DNA of 64,000 nt, from assembly GCA_017642695.1 (NCBI GenBank), contig JAEPQD010000001.1:860764-924763 (forward strand). The letters run 5' to 3'. Positions 45,553 to 53,953 of this stretch are shown one piece after another (position 1 is the stretch's first letter; each line of letters opens with the position of its first letter). The notes under the pieces were generated by a model. The model saw only the letters and a list, made by a program, of their open reading frames with translations, did not search any database and had not been told where the DNA came from. The translations under genes and the position numbers were made by a program. This DNA is from Parvibaculum sp. GTDB lineage: Bacteria; Pseudomonadota; Alphaproteobacteria; Parvibaculales; Parvibaculaceae.

Positions 45553-45951
45553 ATGAGCCAGCATTTTCACGCCGTCGTCTGGATCGACCATCACGAGGCG
45601 CGCATTCTCGACTTCAACGCCGACGATGCCAACGCCGACAAGGTGACGGTGAAGCACAAGGCGACACGCAAACAATCCGCGCGTACCGGCAAGGCAAGCT
45701 GGCGCGAGTCGGAAGACGGCGCATTTTTCGACGAGGTGGCGGCAAGGCTCGACGGCATCGGCGAAATCCTGATCGTCGGCCCCGCCAACGCGAAGCTCGG
45801 TTTCCTGAAGCGCCTGCAGGCGAAACATGCCGCGATTGCCGACCATGTCGTCGGCATCGAAACGGTCGATCATCCGAGCGACGGACAGCTTCTCGATTTC
45901 GCGCGCGCCTATTTCCGCAAGGCCGACCGGATGCTGCCGCAGGTGGATTGA
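45553..45951 (+). CDS. Small eRF1/pelota-like 'translational machinery' family protein
   Basis: A 132-residue soluble protein. HFHAVVWIDHHEARILDF at the start and EILIVGPANAKLGFLKRL in the middle suggest an alpha/beta fold like the eRF1/Pelota C-terminal (L7Ae-like) domain; similar proteins in rhizobia are labelled 'translational machinery protein'. Biochemical function is unknown and the family call is from memory of sequence patterns. I chose ATG 45553, preceded by GGGAGGAAG. A hairpin-forming inverted repeat follows the gene. Confidence 0.55.
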   Translation: MSQHFHAVVWIDHHEARILDFNADDANADKVTVKHKATRKQSARTGKASWRESEDGAFFDEVAARLDGIGEILIVGPANAKLGFLKRLQAKHAAIADHVVGIETVDHPSDGQLLDFARAYFRKADRMLPQVD

Positions 45952-45973
45952 CTTCTGATCGACGCGATCTCAT

Positions 45974-45999
45974 CCCACCCTCCCCGAGGGTAGGGTGGG
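45974..45999. terminator. Hairpin between convergent genes (terminator or REP-like element)
   Basis: CCCACCCT (45974-45981) pairs with AGGGTGGG (45992-45999) across a 10-base loop, and flanking CTCAT...GTGAG extends the symmetry. There is no strong T-run. The position between two converging genes suits a terminator. The pattern also resembles dispersed palindromic intergenic repeats of alphaproteobacteria. Confidence 0.55.
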
Positions 46000-46019
46000 A
46001 GGTGAGGCCTGCTGTTTGG

Positions 46020-46811
46020 TCAGGGCTCAATTTCTTTCAGCAGCATTTCGATCGTCTGCGTCAGCCGCGCGATATCCGCCGGCGTCGAGAGCCGGTGATC
46101 GCCCGATTTCGAGAGGTTGATGGTGACGTCGTCGCTCGCCAGCGTTTCGACGAGGCGCATCGCGTGTTGCCACGGCACGTCCGTGTCCTTCATGCCCTGC
46201 AGGACGCGGACCGGTATCTCGAGAGGAATGGGCGCGCCGAGGATCAGATGGTTCCGGCCCTCCTCGATCAGCTTCATCGTGATCTCGTAGGGCTCGTCGT
46301 CATAGTCGGAAGGCTCGCGATAGAGCCCGTCGCGGCGGAGCGTCTCCCTCACCTCGTCCGAAAAGCCCTTCCACATCAGCTCTTCCGTGAAATCGGGCGC
46401 GGGTGCGATCAGGACGAGGCCCTTGACGCGCTCGGGCCGTGCGAGCGCGGCGAGAAGCGCGACCCAGCCGCCCATGCTGGAGCCGATCAGCACCTGCGGG
46501 CCTTCGGCGAGCGCGTCGATGGCGGCAAGCGCGTCGTCGAGCCAGCGCCCGACGGTCGCCTTGCGGAAATCGCCCGTGGAAGCCCCATGCGCGTAATAGT
46601 CGAAGCGCAGGAAATGGCGCCCCGCGCCGCGCGCCCACTCCGCGAGTGCCGTCGCCTTGGTGCCCGTCATGTCGGATTTGAAGCCGCCAAGCCAGGTGAG
46701 GCCGGTCGCAGCGGACTGTGCGGGCGTCTCGACCAGGTAGGCGAGTTCCTCGCCCGCGCTCCCGTCATGGCCGGGGCGTGCGAGCTTGCGGGGAGAAGGG
46801 CTGTCGGTCAT
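46020..46811 (-). CDS. Alpha/beta-fold hydrolase
   Basis: A 263-residue serine hydrolase. The nucleophile elbow is GSSMGG with Ser112. The sequence RFDYYAHGASTGDF before it and a C-terminal His in SGDHRLS complete a likely triad, with Asp in GMKDTDVPW. It resembles the ABHD10/mitochondrial thioesterase-like group. The substrate is unknown. The gene starts 54 bp from the divergent GT4 gene. Confidence 0.85.
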   Translation of the reverse strand: MTDSPSPRKLARPGHDGSAGEELAYLVETPAQSAATGLTWLGGFKSDMTGTKATALAEWARGAGRHFLRFDYYAHGASTGDFRKATVGRWLDDALAAIDALAEGPQVLIGSSMGGWVALLAALARPERVKGLVLIAPAPDFTEELMWKGFSDEVRETLRRDGLYREPSDYDDEPYEITMKLIEEGRNHLILGAPIPLEIPVRVLQGMKDTDVPWQHAMRLVETLASDDVTINLSKSGDHRLSTPADIARLTQTIEMLLKEIEP

Positions 46812-46865
46812 TGTCTGGTGCTTCACAGTACAAAACAGACACGCATCCAACAGGGATTCCGCCGT

Positions 46866-48044
46866 TTGTCCAACCCCTTCGAAAATCTCTCCCCTCGTCC
46901 GACTATCCTGCAGGTCGTGCCTGCACTCGAAACGGGCGGCGCGGAGCGCACCACCGTCGACGTCGCGCGCGCGGTCGTGGCGGCGGGCGGGCGCGCCATC
47001 GTGGCGAGCCGGGGCGGACGCATGGTCGCGGAACTCGCGGTCTCGGGCGTCGAGCATGTCGACATGGCGGTCCATTCGAAAAACCCGGTGGTGATGGGGC
47101 TCAATGTCGAGCGGCTCGCCCGCGTGATCCAGCGCGAAGGCGTCGATCTTGTCCATGCGCGCTCGCGTGCGCCCGCCTGGAGCGCGCTCGCCGCCGCGCG
47201 CCGTGCGAAAATTCCCTTCGTCACGACCTATCACTCGCGCGTGCACGAGAAACCGCGCCTCAAGGTCTTCTACAATTCGGTGATGGTGCGCGGCGACGCG
47301 GTGATCGCAAACTCGGCCTATACGGCGGGAAACATTCGCGCCGTGCATGCGCCCGAGGAAGGCCGCATCTTCACCGTGCCGCGGGGCATCGACATTGAGG
47401 CCTTTTCGCAGGTGACGCCCTCGCGCATGGAGGCGCTGGCGCGGCGCTGGGGCGTCGGCGAGGGATCGGGCACGGTCTTCGTCCATCCCGCACGCCTCAC
47501 ACGCTGGAAGGGACAGACGGTATCGATCGAAGCGGCGCGGCTGCTTGCGGCCCGGGGGCTCAACGACTTCACGCTGCTCTTCGCGGGCGATGCGCAAGGC
47601 CGTGACGGCTATGCGGCCGAACTCGAAAAATCGATCCGCGAAGCGGGACTTCAGGGCCGTGTGCGGCTTGTCGGTCATGGCGAGGACATGGCGGCCGCCT
47701 ATGCGCTGAGCGATGCCGTGCTCTCGCCCTCGATCGAGGCCGAACCCTTCGGACGGACCGCGGTGGAGGCGCAGGCGGCGTCGCGTCCTGTCATCGTGTC
47801 GGATGCGGGCGGGCAGCAGGAAACGGTGATTGAGGGCGAGACGGGCTTCCGTGTGGCCCCGGGCGATGCCGCGGCGTTGGCCGACGCGATGGCGCGTGTG
47901 GTGGAGATGGGGCCGGAGGCACGCGCTGCAATGGGCGCGGCCGGCCACCGGAACGCGGCTGCGCATTATTCGGTCGGCGTGATGTGTGCAACGACGCTGG
48001 GGATCTATGCGAGGCTCATTTCGAAGAGCCGGGCCGCAAGGTGA
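46866..48044 (+). CDS. GT4-family glycosyltransferase
   Basis: A 392-residue glycosyltransferase of the GT-B fold, group-1 type. The donor/acceptor N-domain begins ILQVVPALETGGAERTTVDVA, the standard start. The C-domain has GTVFVHPARLTRWKGQTVSIEAA and the EX7E-like motif in SPSIEAEPFGRTAVEAQAASRPVIVSDAGG. It probably adds a sugar to LPS or another envelope glycan. No ATG is suitable. The TTG at 46866 gives the complete first beta strand and has AGGGA ahead, while the GTG at 46917 would remove it. The stop overlaps the next gene (GTGA). Confidence 0.85.
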   Translation: MSNPFENLSPRPTILQVVPALETGGAERTTVDVARAVVAAGGRAIVASRGGRMVAELAVSGVEHVDMAVHSKNPVVMGLNVERLARVIQREGVDLVHARSRAPAWSALAAARRAKIPFVTTYHSRVHEKPRLKVFYNSVMVRGDAVIANSAYTAGNIRAVHAPEEGRIFTVPRGIDIEAFSQVTPSRMEALARRWGVGEGSGTVFVHPARLTRWKGQTVSIEAARLLAARGLNDFTLLFAGDAQGRDGYAAELEKSIREAGLQGRVRLVGHGEDMAAAYALSDAVLSPSIEAEPFGRTAVEAQAASRPVIVSDAGGQQETVIEGETGFRVAPGDAAALADAMARVVEMGPEARAAMGAAGHRNAAAHYSVGVMCATTLGIYARLISKSRAAR

Positions 48045-48352
48045 GCGGGACCGTGATCGCGATCTGGTTCGGCGCGGGCGGCGTTTCCCGGGCCGAAGCG
48101 GGGCTCGATGCCGTACGCCGCGCGCATCCCGGCGCACGGCTCATCCTTCTGACGACGCCCGAAGGCAGGCGGAAAGCGGGCGCTCTCGCCGATGAATGCT
48201 GGCCGGATGGCACGGTCAGCGGCGCCGCCGCCTTTCTCGCCCGGGCGCGGCGCTTGTCCTGGGCTTCCGCGGGGCATATCTATGACCTTGAGACGAGCCG
48301 GGCGACGCGGTTCCTGCGTCTGTGTGTGTGGCCAAGGCCACAATGGCACTGA
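48041..48352 (+). CDS. Short GT9 (heptosyltransferase)-like protein, possibly truncated
   Basis: A 103-residue protein. VIAIWFGAGGVSRAEAGLDAVRRAHPGARLILLTTPEGRRKA resembles the first Rossmann half of GT9 enzymes. IYDLETSRATRFLRLCVWPRPQW matches the DLQ-S-RT-type block found near residue 100 of such enzymes. The protein stops there, so two thirds of a normal heptosyltransferase (about 320 residues) are missing. The GTG at 48041 overlaps the GT4 stop. It is either a degraded gene or a small domain protein coupled to the GT4 enzyme. Confidence 0.5.
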   Translation: MSGTVIAIWFGAGGVSRAEAGLDAVRRAHPGARLILLTTPEGRRKAGALADECWPDGTVSGAAAFLARARRLSWASAGHIYDLETSRATRFLRLCVWPRPQWH

Positions 48353-48590
48353 AAGAGGGGCTTTGCGCTCGTTCGGGGCTCGAAAGCCGCCCGTTTCTTG
48401 ACTTGCGGGCGGCGGACTTCAAATCTATAGCTGTGCTGAATATCCGGCAGGGTGTCCGGGTCGGACACCGTCGGGAGGCAAGAGGGAACAGAGGACGCTT
48501 TGAAGCGTCATTGTGCTGTGTTCCTCTGAAGCTCCCGGAACGCCCTGGAAACGCAAACGGGCAGCCGGACCAACAGAAGGAGAAGTGTTC

Positions 48591-49127
48591 ATAGCTCGCA
48601 GACCGATGCAGGCGCCGCCCACGAAAGAGGGCCCGCGCATAAACGACATGATCGATGAGCCGACCGTGTTGCTCATAGATGCCGAAGGCGAAAAGCGCGG
48701 CGTCATTCCCACGGACGAAGCCATCAGGATGGCCGAAGAGGCAGGTCTTGACCTGGTCGAGGTATCGCCGAACGCGAAGCCTCCCGTGTGCAAGCTCCTC
48801 GACTACGGCAAATTCAAGTATCAGGCCCAGAAAAAGGCCAACGAGGCGCGCAAGAAGCAGAAGACCGTCGAGGTCAAGGAAATCAAGATGCGCCCGAACA
48901 TCGACGTGCATGACTACGATGTGAAGATGCGCTCCATGCTCCGCTTCTTCGAGGAAGGCGACAAGGTGAAGGTGACCCTTCGCTTCCGTGGCCGCGAGAT
49001 GGCGCATCAGGAGCTCGGCATGCAGCTCCTGAACAGGGTCAAGGAACAGGTGGACGAGATCGCCAAGGTCGAACTCTACCCCCGCCTCGAAGGACGGCAG
49101 ATGATCATGGTGCTGGCGCCGCGCTGA
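48591..49127 (+). CDS. infC: Translation initiation factor IF-3
   Basis: A 178-residue IF3. The N-domain ([45 protein letters not shown]) and C-domain ([44 protein letters not shown]) are complete. The start is unusual. The ribosome site AAGGAG at 48577-48582 is spaced 8 bases from an ATA codon at 48591 (ATA-GCT-CGC-AGA), whereas GTG 48585 is only 2 bases from it and ATG 48606 is 23 bases away with no site of its own. infC is known for rare starts (AUU in E. coli) that allow autoregulation, so ATA is proposed. It is separated from rpmI–rplT, which lie 11.8 kb away. Confidence 0.9.
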   Translation: MARRPMQAPPTKEGPRINDMIDEPTVLLIDAEGEKRGVIPTDEAIRMAEEAGLDLVEVSPNAKPPVCKLLDYGKFKYQAQKKANEARKKQKTVEVKEIKMRPNIDVHDYDVKMRSMLRFFEEGDKVKVTLRFRGREMAHQELGMQLLNRVKEQVDEIAKVELYPRLEGRQMIMVLAPR

Positions 49128-49147
49128 GGCCGCCGCACGGAAAAGGG

Positions 49148-49176
49148 AAAGGCCCGGTCCTGCGACCGGGCCTTTT
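49148..49176. terminator. Bidirectional terminator after infC
   Basis: A 9-bp perfect stem GGCCCGGTC (49151-49159) / GACCGGGCC (49164-49172), CTGC loop, TTTT on one side and AAA on the other. It serves infC on plus and the phosphodiesterase gene on minus. Confidence 0.92.
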
Positions 49177-49193
49177 CCATGCCGCCGGGCTTT

Positions 49194-50150
49194 TCATGAC
49201 GAGAAGAGGGTCGCGAGCCGGTCGGGCCTGTCGGTGAGGATCGCCTCGACGCCGAGCGAAGCGAGCCGTTGCATCTCCGCTTCCTCGTCGACCGTCCAGC
49301 ACGAGACCGCGAGGCCGAGCTCCTTCGCAAGCGCCGCCGTCTCCGCCGTCACGTCGCCATGCCAGGAGAACCAGCCATCGGAAGGCGCGGCGGCGATGGC
49401 GCGCAGCACCCTCTCGGCGAAGGTCGCGCCGTCCGCGTGCCGCCAGTCATATCCGTTCGCCCAGGGCGCGCCTTCCGCCGAGGCGCGGCGGATCGCTTCG
49501 TCCTCCGAGCCGGGCGCGTCGCGCCGGGCGGAAGGGTGTGCCGGATCGATCTGGAAGAAGGGCAGTGTCGTGAAGGCATTGAGGATTTCCGGCGCCTGCT
49601 CCTTCGCCCGGGCGAGCGCGCGCCAGTCGAAGGAGACGAAGGTAACGGTCTTTTCCAGGCGGTACTCGCGGGTGAGCGCGACGGCGGCGTCTGCGAGTTC
49701 CATCGGGTCGGCGGATTGCGAGAGGTCGAGGAGCGCCGTCTTCAGCTCCACATAGAGACGGAAACCGGGCTTTGCCGCTTTTTTCACCAGTGCATAGACG
49801 TCGGCGAGACGCGGAATGCGCTCACCGTCGATCGCCGTCTGCTCTGGATAACGCGCGGCATAGCGGGCGTCGGGGCGGAGCCGGCCGATGTCGTAGGCCT
49901 GGAGTTCCTCAAAGGTAAGGTCCTTCAGGAGCGGCGTCGGACGCGCGAGCCAGTCGCCGTCCGTTCCCCGCGCGATGGCGGGCTTCAGGCTTTCGTCGTG
50001 ATGCACGACGAGATGGCCGTCCCTGGTCAGATGGACGTCGAGTTCAATACCGTCGGCGCCCGCTTCGATGGCGTGGGCGAAGGCGGCCATGGTGTTCTCG
50101 GGCCAGAGCCCGGCCCCGCCGCGATGCGCCACCTGTAATGGATGTGTCAT
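49194..50150 (-). CDS. Glycerophosphodiester phosphodiesterase
   Basis: A 318-residue GDPD-family TIM barrel that hydrolyses glycerophosphodiesters to glycerol-3-phosphate and an alcohol. The motifs are AHRGGAGLWPENTMAAF (8-24), GADGIELDVHLTRDGHLVVHHDE (32-54) and the C-terminal CWTVDEEAEMQRLASLGVEAILTDRPD. His9, Glu36/Asp38 and His51 are the expected catalytic/metal residues. There is no signal peptide, so it should be cytoplasmic (UgpQ-like). The start is followed upstream by a 320-bp non-coding region. Confidence 0.92.
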   Translation of the reverse strand: MTHPLQVAHRGGAGLWPENTMAAFAHAIEAGADGIELDVHLTRDGHLVVHHDESLKPAIARGTDGDWLARPTPLLKDLTFEELQAYDIGRLRPDARYAARYPEQTAIDGERIPRLADVYALVKKAAKPGFRLYVELKTALLDLSQSADPMELADAAVALTREYRLEKTVTFVSFDWRALARAKEQAPEILNAFTTLPFFQIDPAHPSARRDAPGSEDEAIRRASAEGAPWANGYDWRHADGATFAERVLRAIAAAPSDGWFSWHGDVTAETAALAKELGLAVSCWTVDEEAEMQRLASLGVEAILTDRPDRLATLFSS

Positions 50151-50470
50151 GAAAGTTCCCCCGAGAGCCCTGCGGCGGGCGAGAGACTAGCCGCTGCGTC
50201 GGAGCGGCGTCCATTCCCCGTTTTTGGCGTCCCGCCTTGCCCAATGTGGCGGCGGCCGGTGTCGCGGCCACCATTGCGTCACATGATCGTCCAATGAATT
50301 CGCTATTTTCATGTGAGTTGATGATGGCGTCGATGCGGCATTGGTGTAATCTTTGTTTTCTCGACAAGTCAGCGCCGGGGCTGTGCTCGCAAAAATATCC
50401 GGCGACAGGGTCGAAACGCCGGAATGCGAAGGGATGCTGTGAGGTATCCGCGACAAGGCCGGTAGAAAAA
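50151..50470. other. Intergenic region upstream of the phosphodiesterase and a small gene (320 bp)
   Basis: No gene is supported here. It is more AT-rich in its middle than the surroundings. It holds an inverted repeat TCACATG (50279-50285) / CATGTGA (50310-50316) with a 24-bp spacer. As a divergent region it probably contains promoters for both flanking genes. No convincing -35/-10 pair was identified. Confidence 0.6.
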
Positions 50471-50728
50471 ATGTCCATATCAGAACTATGGCGGCGTCTT
50501 ACGACCCGCCGGCGACGCAAAAGGTCGTTTTACGACACACAGCACGTGATGCGCCGCGCCGTCGAGGCGGCGGGGCCGGTCGATCTGCGTTTCTTCAAGG
50601 ACGAAGACCTTCGCTGCATTCTCGAAGCTGACAAGAACGAACGCCGCCGAGAAGCCGCGGAAAGGGAGCTGGCGCTTCGCGCCTCCCGCCGCCATTCCGA
50701 CGCGGGCGCCGTTTCCGAGCTTCACTGA
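50471..50728 (+). CDS. Small hypothetical protein, highly charged
   Basis: An 85-residue basic protein rich in Arg and Glu (SELWRRLTTRRRRKRSFYDTQ at the start, ADKNERRREAAERELALRASRR near the end), predicted to be helical, with no signal or membrane segment. I do not recognise it. The ATG has only an A-rich stretch (GGTAGAAAAA) ahead. Coding is plausible because the frame keeps the GC-rich third position. It converges with the metallo-hydrolase gene 13 bp away. Confidence 0.5.
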   Translation: MSISELWRRLTTRRRRKRSFYDTQHVMRRAVEAAGPVDLRFFKDEDLRCILEADKNERRREAAERELALRASRRHSDAGAVSELH

Positions 50729-50741
50729 CGGGAAGCGCTTG

Positions 50742-51632
50742 TCAGATATCAGCCAGCGCGAAGCCGCCGCCTTCACGCGCGACACGCACCATATGCTCGC
50801 CCGCGAAATGCGCGGGGATCATGACGGCGCCCGCATCGGCGACGCGGTCGAGAACCGTGCGGCGCGTGATCCGCGCCTGTTCCTGATCCTCACAGAAGAT
50901 GCTGTTCCATTGCGGCTGAAGGACCTGCAGCGGGTGGTGCAGGATGTCGCCGACGAAGACGGCGCTGTCGTTCCTGCCCGTGACGGTGATGGTCATGCTG
51001 CCCGGGGTGTGGCCGGGCGCGGGGTCGAGCACGATGCCCGGTGCGACTTCCGTCCTGCCGCTCACGAGTTCGGCCAGGCCGCGCTCGAGGATCGGCCGGA
51101 CGCTGTCGTCGAAGAAACCCTCGTTGACCGCCTCGCCGATCTTTTCGGGAAACTTGCTCCGGTTCTCCGGGTTCCAGTACTCGGCGTCCGCCGCCGAGAA
51201 GATGTAGCGCGCGCGCGGGAAGGCGGGCACCCAGGCGCCCTCTTCAAGCTTCGTGTTCCAGCCGACATGATCGACATGAAGATGGGTGCAGATCACCATG
51301 TCGATGTCTTCCGGCGCGAAACCCGCTGCCGCCAACCGTTCGATGAAAGGCGTCTCGAGGTGACCGAAGAGCGGAATGCCGGGCCGCTCCTTGTGATTGC
51401 CTGCACCTGTGTCGATCAACACCTTCCTGCCGTCGATCTCCACGACCCAGCTCTGCAGCCGCGCATGGATTTCGTCGGTGCCGGTGTCGAGCGTGCCCTC
51501 CGGCACTTGCGTTTTCACGTGCGCATAATCCGTCTCATCGAAGCCGGTGAAGAGCTGCTGCGGCGACAGAAAGACGCCCCGCCATTCCTCGATGCGGTGA
51601 ATGCGCACATCGCCCAGAGAAAGACGGTCCAT
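50742..51632 (-). CDS. Metallo-beta-lactamase-fold hydrolase (lactonase-like)
   Basis: A 296-residue MBL-fold enzyme. The metal motif HLHVDH is at 117-122, GHTPGSM and GDILHHP follow, and a C-terminal PAHF supplies the last His. The layout resembles quorum-quenching lactonase/alkylsulfatase-like MBL proteins. It is the last of four minus-strand genes (Fe-ADH, TetR, acyl-CoA synthetase, this), 22 bp after the synthetase. In a catabolic setting a lactone or ester hydrolase role is reasonable, but not shown. Confidence 0.85.
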   Translation of the reverse strand: MDRLSLGDVRIHRIEEWRGVFLSPQQLFTGFDETDYAHVKTQVPEGTLDTGTDEIHARLQSWVVEIDGRKVLIDTGAGNHKERPGIPLFGHLETPFIERLAAAGFAPEDIDMVICTHLHVDHVGWNTKLEEGAWVPAFPRARYIFSAADAEYWNPENRSKFPEKIGEAVNEGFFDDSVRPILERGLAELVSGRTEVAPGIVLDPAPGHTPGSMTITVTGRNDSAVFVGDILHHPLQVLQPQWNSIFCEDQEQARITRRTVLDRVADAGAVMIPAHFAGEHMVRVAREGGGFALADI

Positions 51633-51654
51633 CGGTTTTCTCCCCGTTGCGCTT

Positions 51655-53280
51655 CTAGAGGTTCAGCTTTTCGCGTTTGAAGGTGATGTTTGCCGTCTCG
51701 CGGTCCCAGGTGTCCGCGGTCACGCCCTCGCGGCGAAGATCGGCCTTCTGCACCTTGGCGGTCGGCGTCTTCGGCAGTTCGGCGACAATGCGGATGTAGC
51801 GCGGCACCATGAAATAGGGGAGCCGCTCCGCGAGAAACGCCGTGAGCGCCGCCGGGTCGATGCCGCGGCCAGCGACCGGCGCGACGACCGCCATCACCTC
51901 GTCCTCGCCGAGGTCGCTCGGCACGCCGATGGCGGCGGCCTCCTGCACGTCGGGATACGCGACGATCTCGGCCTCGACCTCGAAGGAGGAGATGTTCTCG
52001 CCGCGTCGCCGGATCGCGTCCTTGATGCGGTCGACGAAGAAGAAGTTCCCCGCCTCGTCGCGGCGAAACGCGTCGCCCGTGTGGAACCAGCCGTTCCGCC
52101 AGGCGCGCGCGGTCGCCTCCGGGTTCTTGTGATAGCCATGCATCATCGCCCAGGGGCGGTCGGTGCGCACGATCATCTCGCCGACGGTGCCGGTGGGCAC
52201 CTCGCAGTCGTTTTCGTCGACGAGGCGCACATCGACATGAGGCCGCACCGTGCCGCAGCTGCCGAGCGCGGTCGGGTTCGGTTCCGAGACGATGGGCGAG
52301 GAAATCTCCGTCATGTTGAAGATGGTGTAGACGTCGATGCCGAAGCGGGTATGAAATTCGCCCGCGCTTTCGGTGAGCGGCACCATCAGCGCGAGGCGCA
52401 CCTTGTGCTCGCGGTCGCGAGGGCTCGCGGGCTCCTTCAGAAGGAAGGTCGCCATGACGCCGAGCAGGAAGACGGCGGTGCATTCCGTTTCCCGCACGAA
52501 ATTCCAGAACTCGTCCGTCCGGAAGTTTTCCCAGAGCGCGATGGAACCGCCGCGCGCGAGCATGACGAACGGGAGGCCGACGCCGCCGATATGGAAGATC
52601 GGCATGTTGACGAGAAAGCGGTCCTTGCCGGTGACGAAATGCCAGGTCTCGGGTCCCGCGTTGGAAAAGAGGTGGAGATAGGACATGAGGACGCCCTTGG
52701 AGGGACCCGTCGTGCCGGAGGTGTAGACGACGGTCTGCGTGTCCCAGGGATCGATCGGCCGGTCGAGCGGCGCGAGGGGGCCTGCCTCGATGGTTTCGAA
52801 GCGCGAGAGGGCGAGACCCGCCGGAGCTTTCGCCTCCGGTCCGCAGACGACGAGGCGCGTGAGCGCCGCCGTGCCGATCTCGCCGAGCCGCGGCACGAGA
52901 TCGCCGTGAACGATCAGCAGCTCCGCGTCCGAATTCGCGATCACATGTTCGAGGATCGAGCCGCGATAGGCGGTGTTGATCGGCACGAAGACCGCGCCGA
53001 GATAATTGACCGCGAAGAAGCTCAGAAGCGCTTCCGCGCCGTTCGGCAGCCAGGCGGCAACATGGTCGCCCTGGCGCACGCCGAGCGCCTGCAACTGCGC
53101 GGCGCGCGCCACCGTGCGCTTCTGCGTCTCGCGATAGCTCCAGCTCTCGCCATTGCCGAAAACGACATAGGTCTCGTCCGGCTTTTCGCGCGCGAAACGG
53201 TCGAGCGCGTAGCGCAGCACGCATGTCTCGCGCGAGGGAATGCGCGGATCGGCAAAGACGGCGGTGGCTTCATCCTGCAT
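51655..53280 (-). CDS. AMP-dependent acyl-CoA synthetase/ligase
   Basis: A 541-residue adenylate-forming enzyme that makes acyl-CoA from an acid, ATP and CoA. The P-loop YTSGTTGPSKGV is at 186-197. NMTEISSPI corresponds to the acyl-binding A5 motif, GWFHTGDAFRRDEAGNFFFVDRIKD to A7/A8, and Lys509 in TPTAKVQK is the catalytic lysine. It is closest in pattern to crotonobetaine/carnitine-CoA or long-chain ligases; the substrate is unknown. It is encoded 37 bp after the TetR gene and probably co-regulated with it. Confidence 0.88.
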   Translation of the reverse strand: MQDEATAVFADPRIPSRETCVLRYALDRFAREKPDETYVVFGNGESWSYRETQKRTVARAAQLQALGVRQGDHVAAWLPNGAEALLSFFAVNYLGAVFVPINTAYRGSILEHVIANSDAELLIVHGDLVPRLGEIGTAALTRLVVCGPEAKAPAGLALSRFETIEAGPLAPLDRPIDPWDTQTVVYTSGTTGPSKGVLMSYLHLFSNAGPETWHFVTGKDRFLVNMPIFHIGGVGLPFVMLARGGSIALWENFRTDEFWNFVRETECTAVFLLGVMATFLLKEPASPRDREHKVRLALMVPLTESAGEFHTRFGIDVYTIFNMTEISSPIVSEPNPTALGSCGTVRPHVDVRLVDENDCEVPTGTVGEMIVRTDRPWAMMHGYHKNPEATARAWRNGWFHTGDAFRRDEAGNFFFVDRIKDAIRRRGENISSFEVEAEIVAYPDVQEAAAIGVPSDLGEDEVMAVVAPVAGRGIDPAALTAFLAERLPYFMVPRYIRIVAELPKTPTAKVQKADLRREGVTADTWDRETANITFKREKLNL

Positions 53281-53317
53281 GACGGTTCTCCTCCCCGAAA
53301 ACCATGCGAGCGGTCGT

Positions 53318-53953
53318 CTATTTTCCCGGCGCGACCATCTTCATCACCATGTGAAGCGTGAGCACGACCACCTCGCTGGGCGGCCGCCGCCCGCCGGGCA
53401 CATACCAGTTCGCCGTCCACGACATGAGCCCGCTGATCGACAGCGCCGTAAAGGCGGCGTCCTCGACGGCGAATTCGCCCCGCGCCGCGCCTTCGGCGAG
53501 CAACGCCTCGATCTTGTCGTCGAAGGCTTTGCGCATCTTGCGGATGTCGCGCGCGACGGCGGGTTCGAGGTTCTTCTCCTCGCGCTGATAGACGACGATA
53601 TATTCCTGGTTCTCGATGATGAGGCTCGTCACCTGGTCGACGATGAGTTTCAGCCGCGCCGTCGGCGTGCCGCCGGTGGCGAGCGCATCGTCGAGGGCGG
53701 CGAGCGAGAGGCGGATGCCGCGCTCGGATATCTCGCGCAGGATTTCCGCCTTGTTGCGGTAGTAGCTGTAGATGAAGGGCTTGGTGACGTTGAGCCGCTC
53801 CGCCACCGCTTCGAGCGTCGCGCCTTCATAGCCCTGCGCGTAGAAGAGGTGGCAGGCCTCTTCCAGGATCAGCCGACGCTTGTAGGCGGAAATCTCGCTC
53901 TTCACGTCGCGGCGCGCCGCCTTGGCGATGCTGTCAGGTTTGCGCGCCGCCAT
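53318..53953 (-). CDS. TetR-family transcriptional regulator
   Basis: A 211-residue repressor. The helix-turn-helix occupies about 26-75 (RLILEEACHLFYAQGYEGATLEAVAERLNVTKPFIYSYYRNKAEIL). A ligand-binding helical domain with a TetR_C-type pattern follows. The ATG comes directly after the TAA of the Fe-ADH gene, so the two are co-transcribed and the regulator is embedded in the operon it likely controls. A GCGGCAA/TTGCCGC inverted repeat in front of the operon is a candidate operator. Confidence 0.9.
   Translation of the reverse strand: MAARKPDSIAKAARRDVKSEISAYKRRLILEEACHLFYAQGYEGATLEAVAERLNVTKPFIYSYYRNKAEILREISERGIRLSLAALDDALATGGTPTARLKLIVDQVTSLIIENQEYIVVYQREEKNLEPAVARDIRKMRKAFDDKIEALLAEGAARGEFAVEDAAFTALSISGLMSWTANWYVPGGRRPPSEVVVLTLHMVMKMVAPGK

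Noticed and set aside
45948..48044. A 698-codon reading for the GT4 gene
   Set aside because: The first 306 codons are antisense to the alpha/beta hydrolase, which has a clear GSSMGG motif; the GT4 fold begins after 46866.
48398..48431. TTGACT and TATAGC as an infC promoter
   Set aside because: The spacer would be 22 bp, too long for sigma-70, and the better-spaced AAATCT is a poor -10 element; left uncalled.
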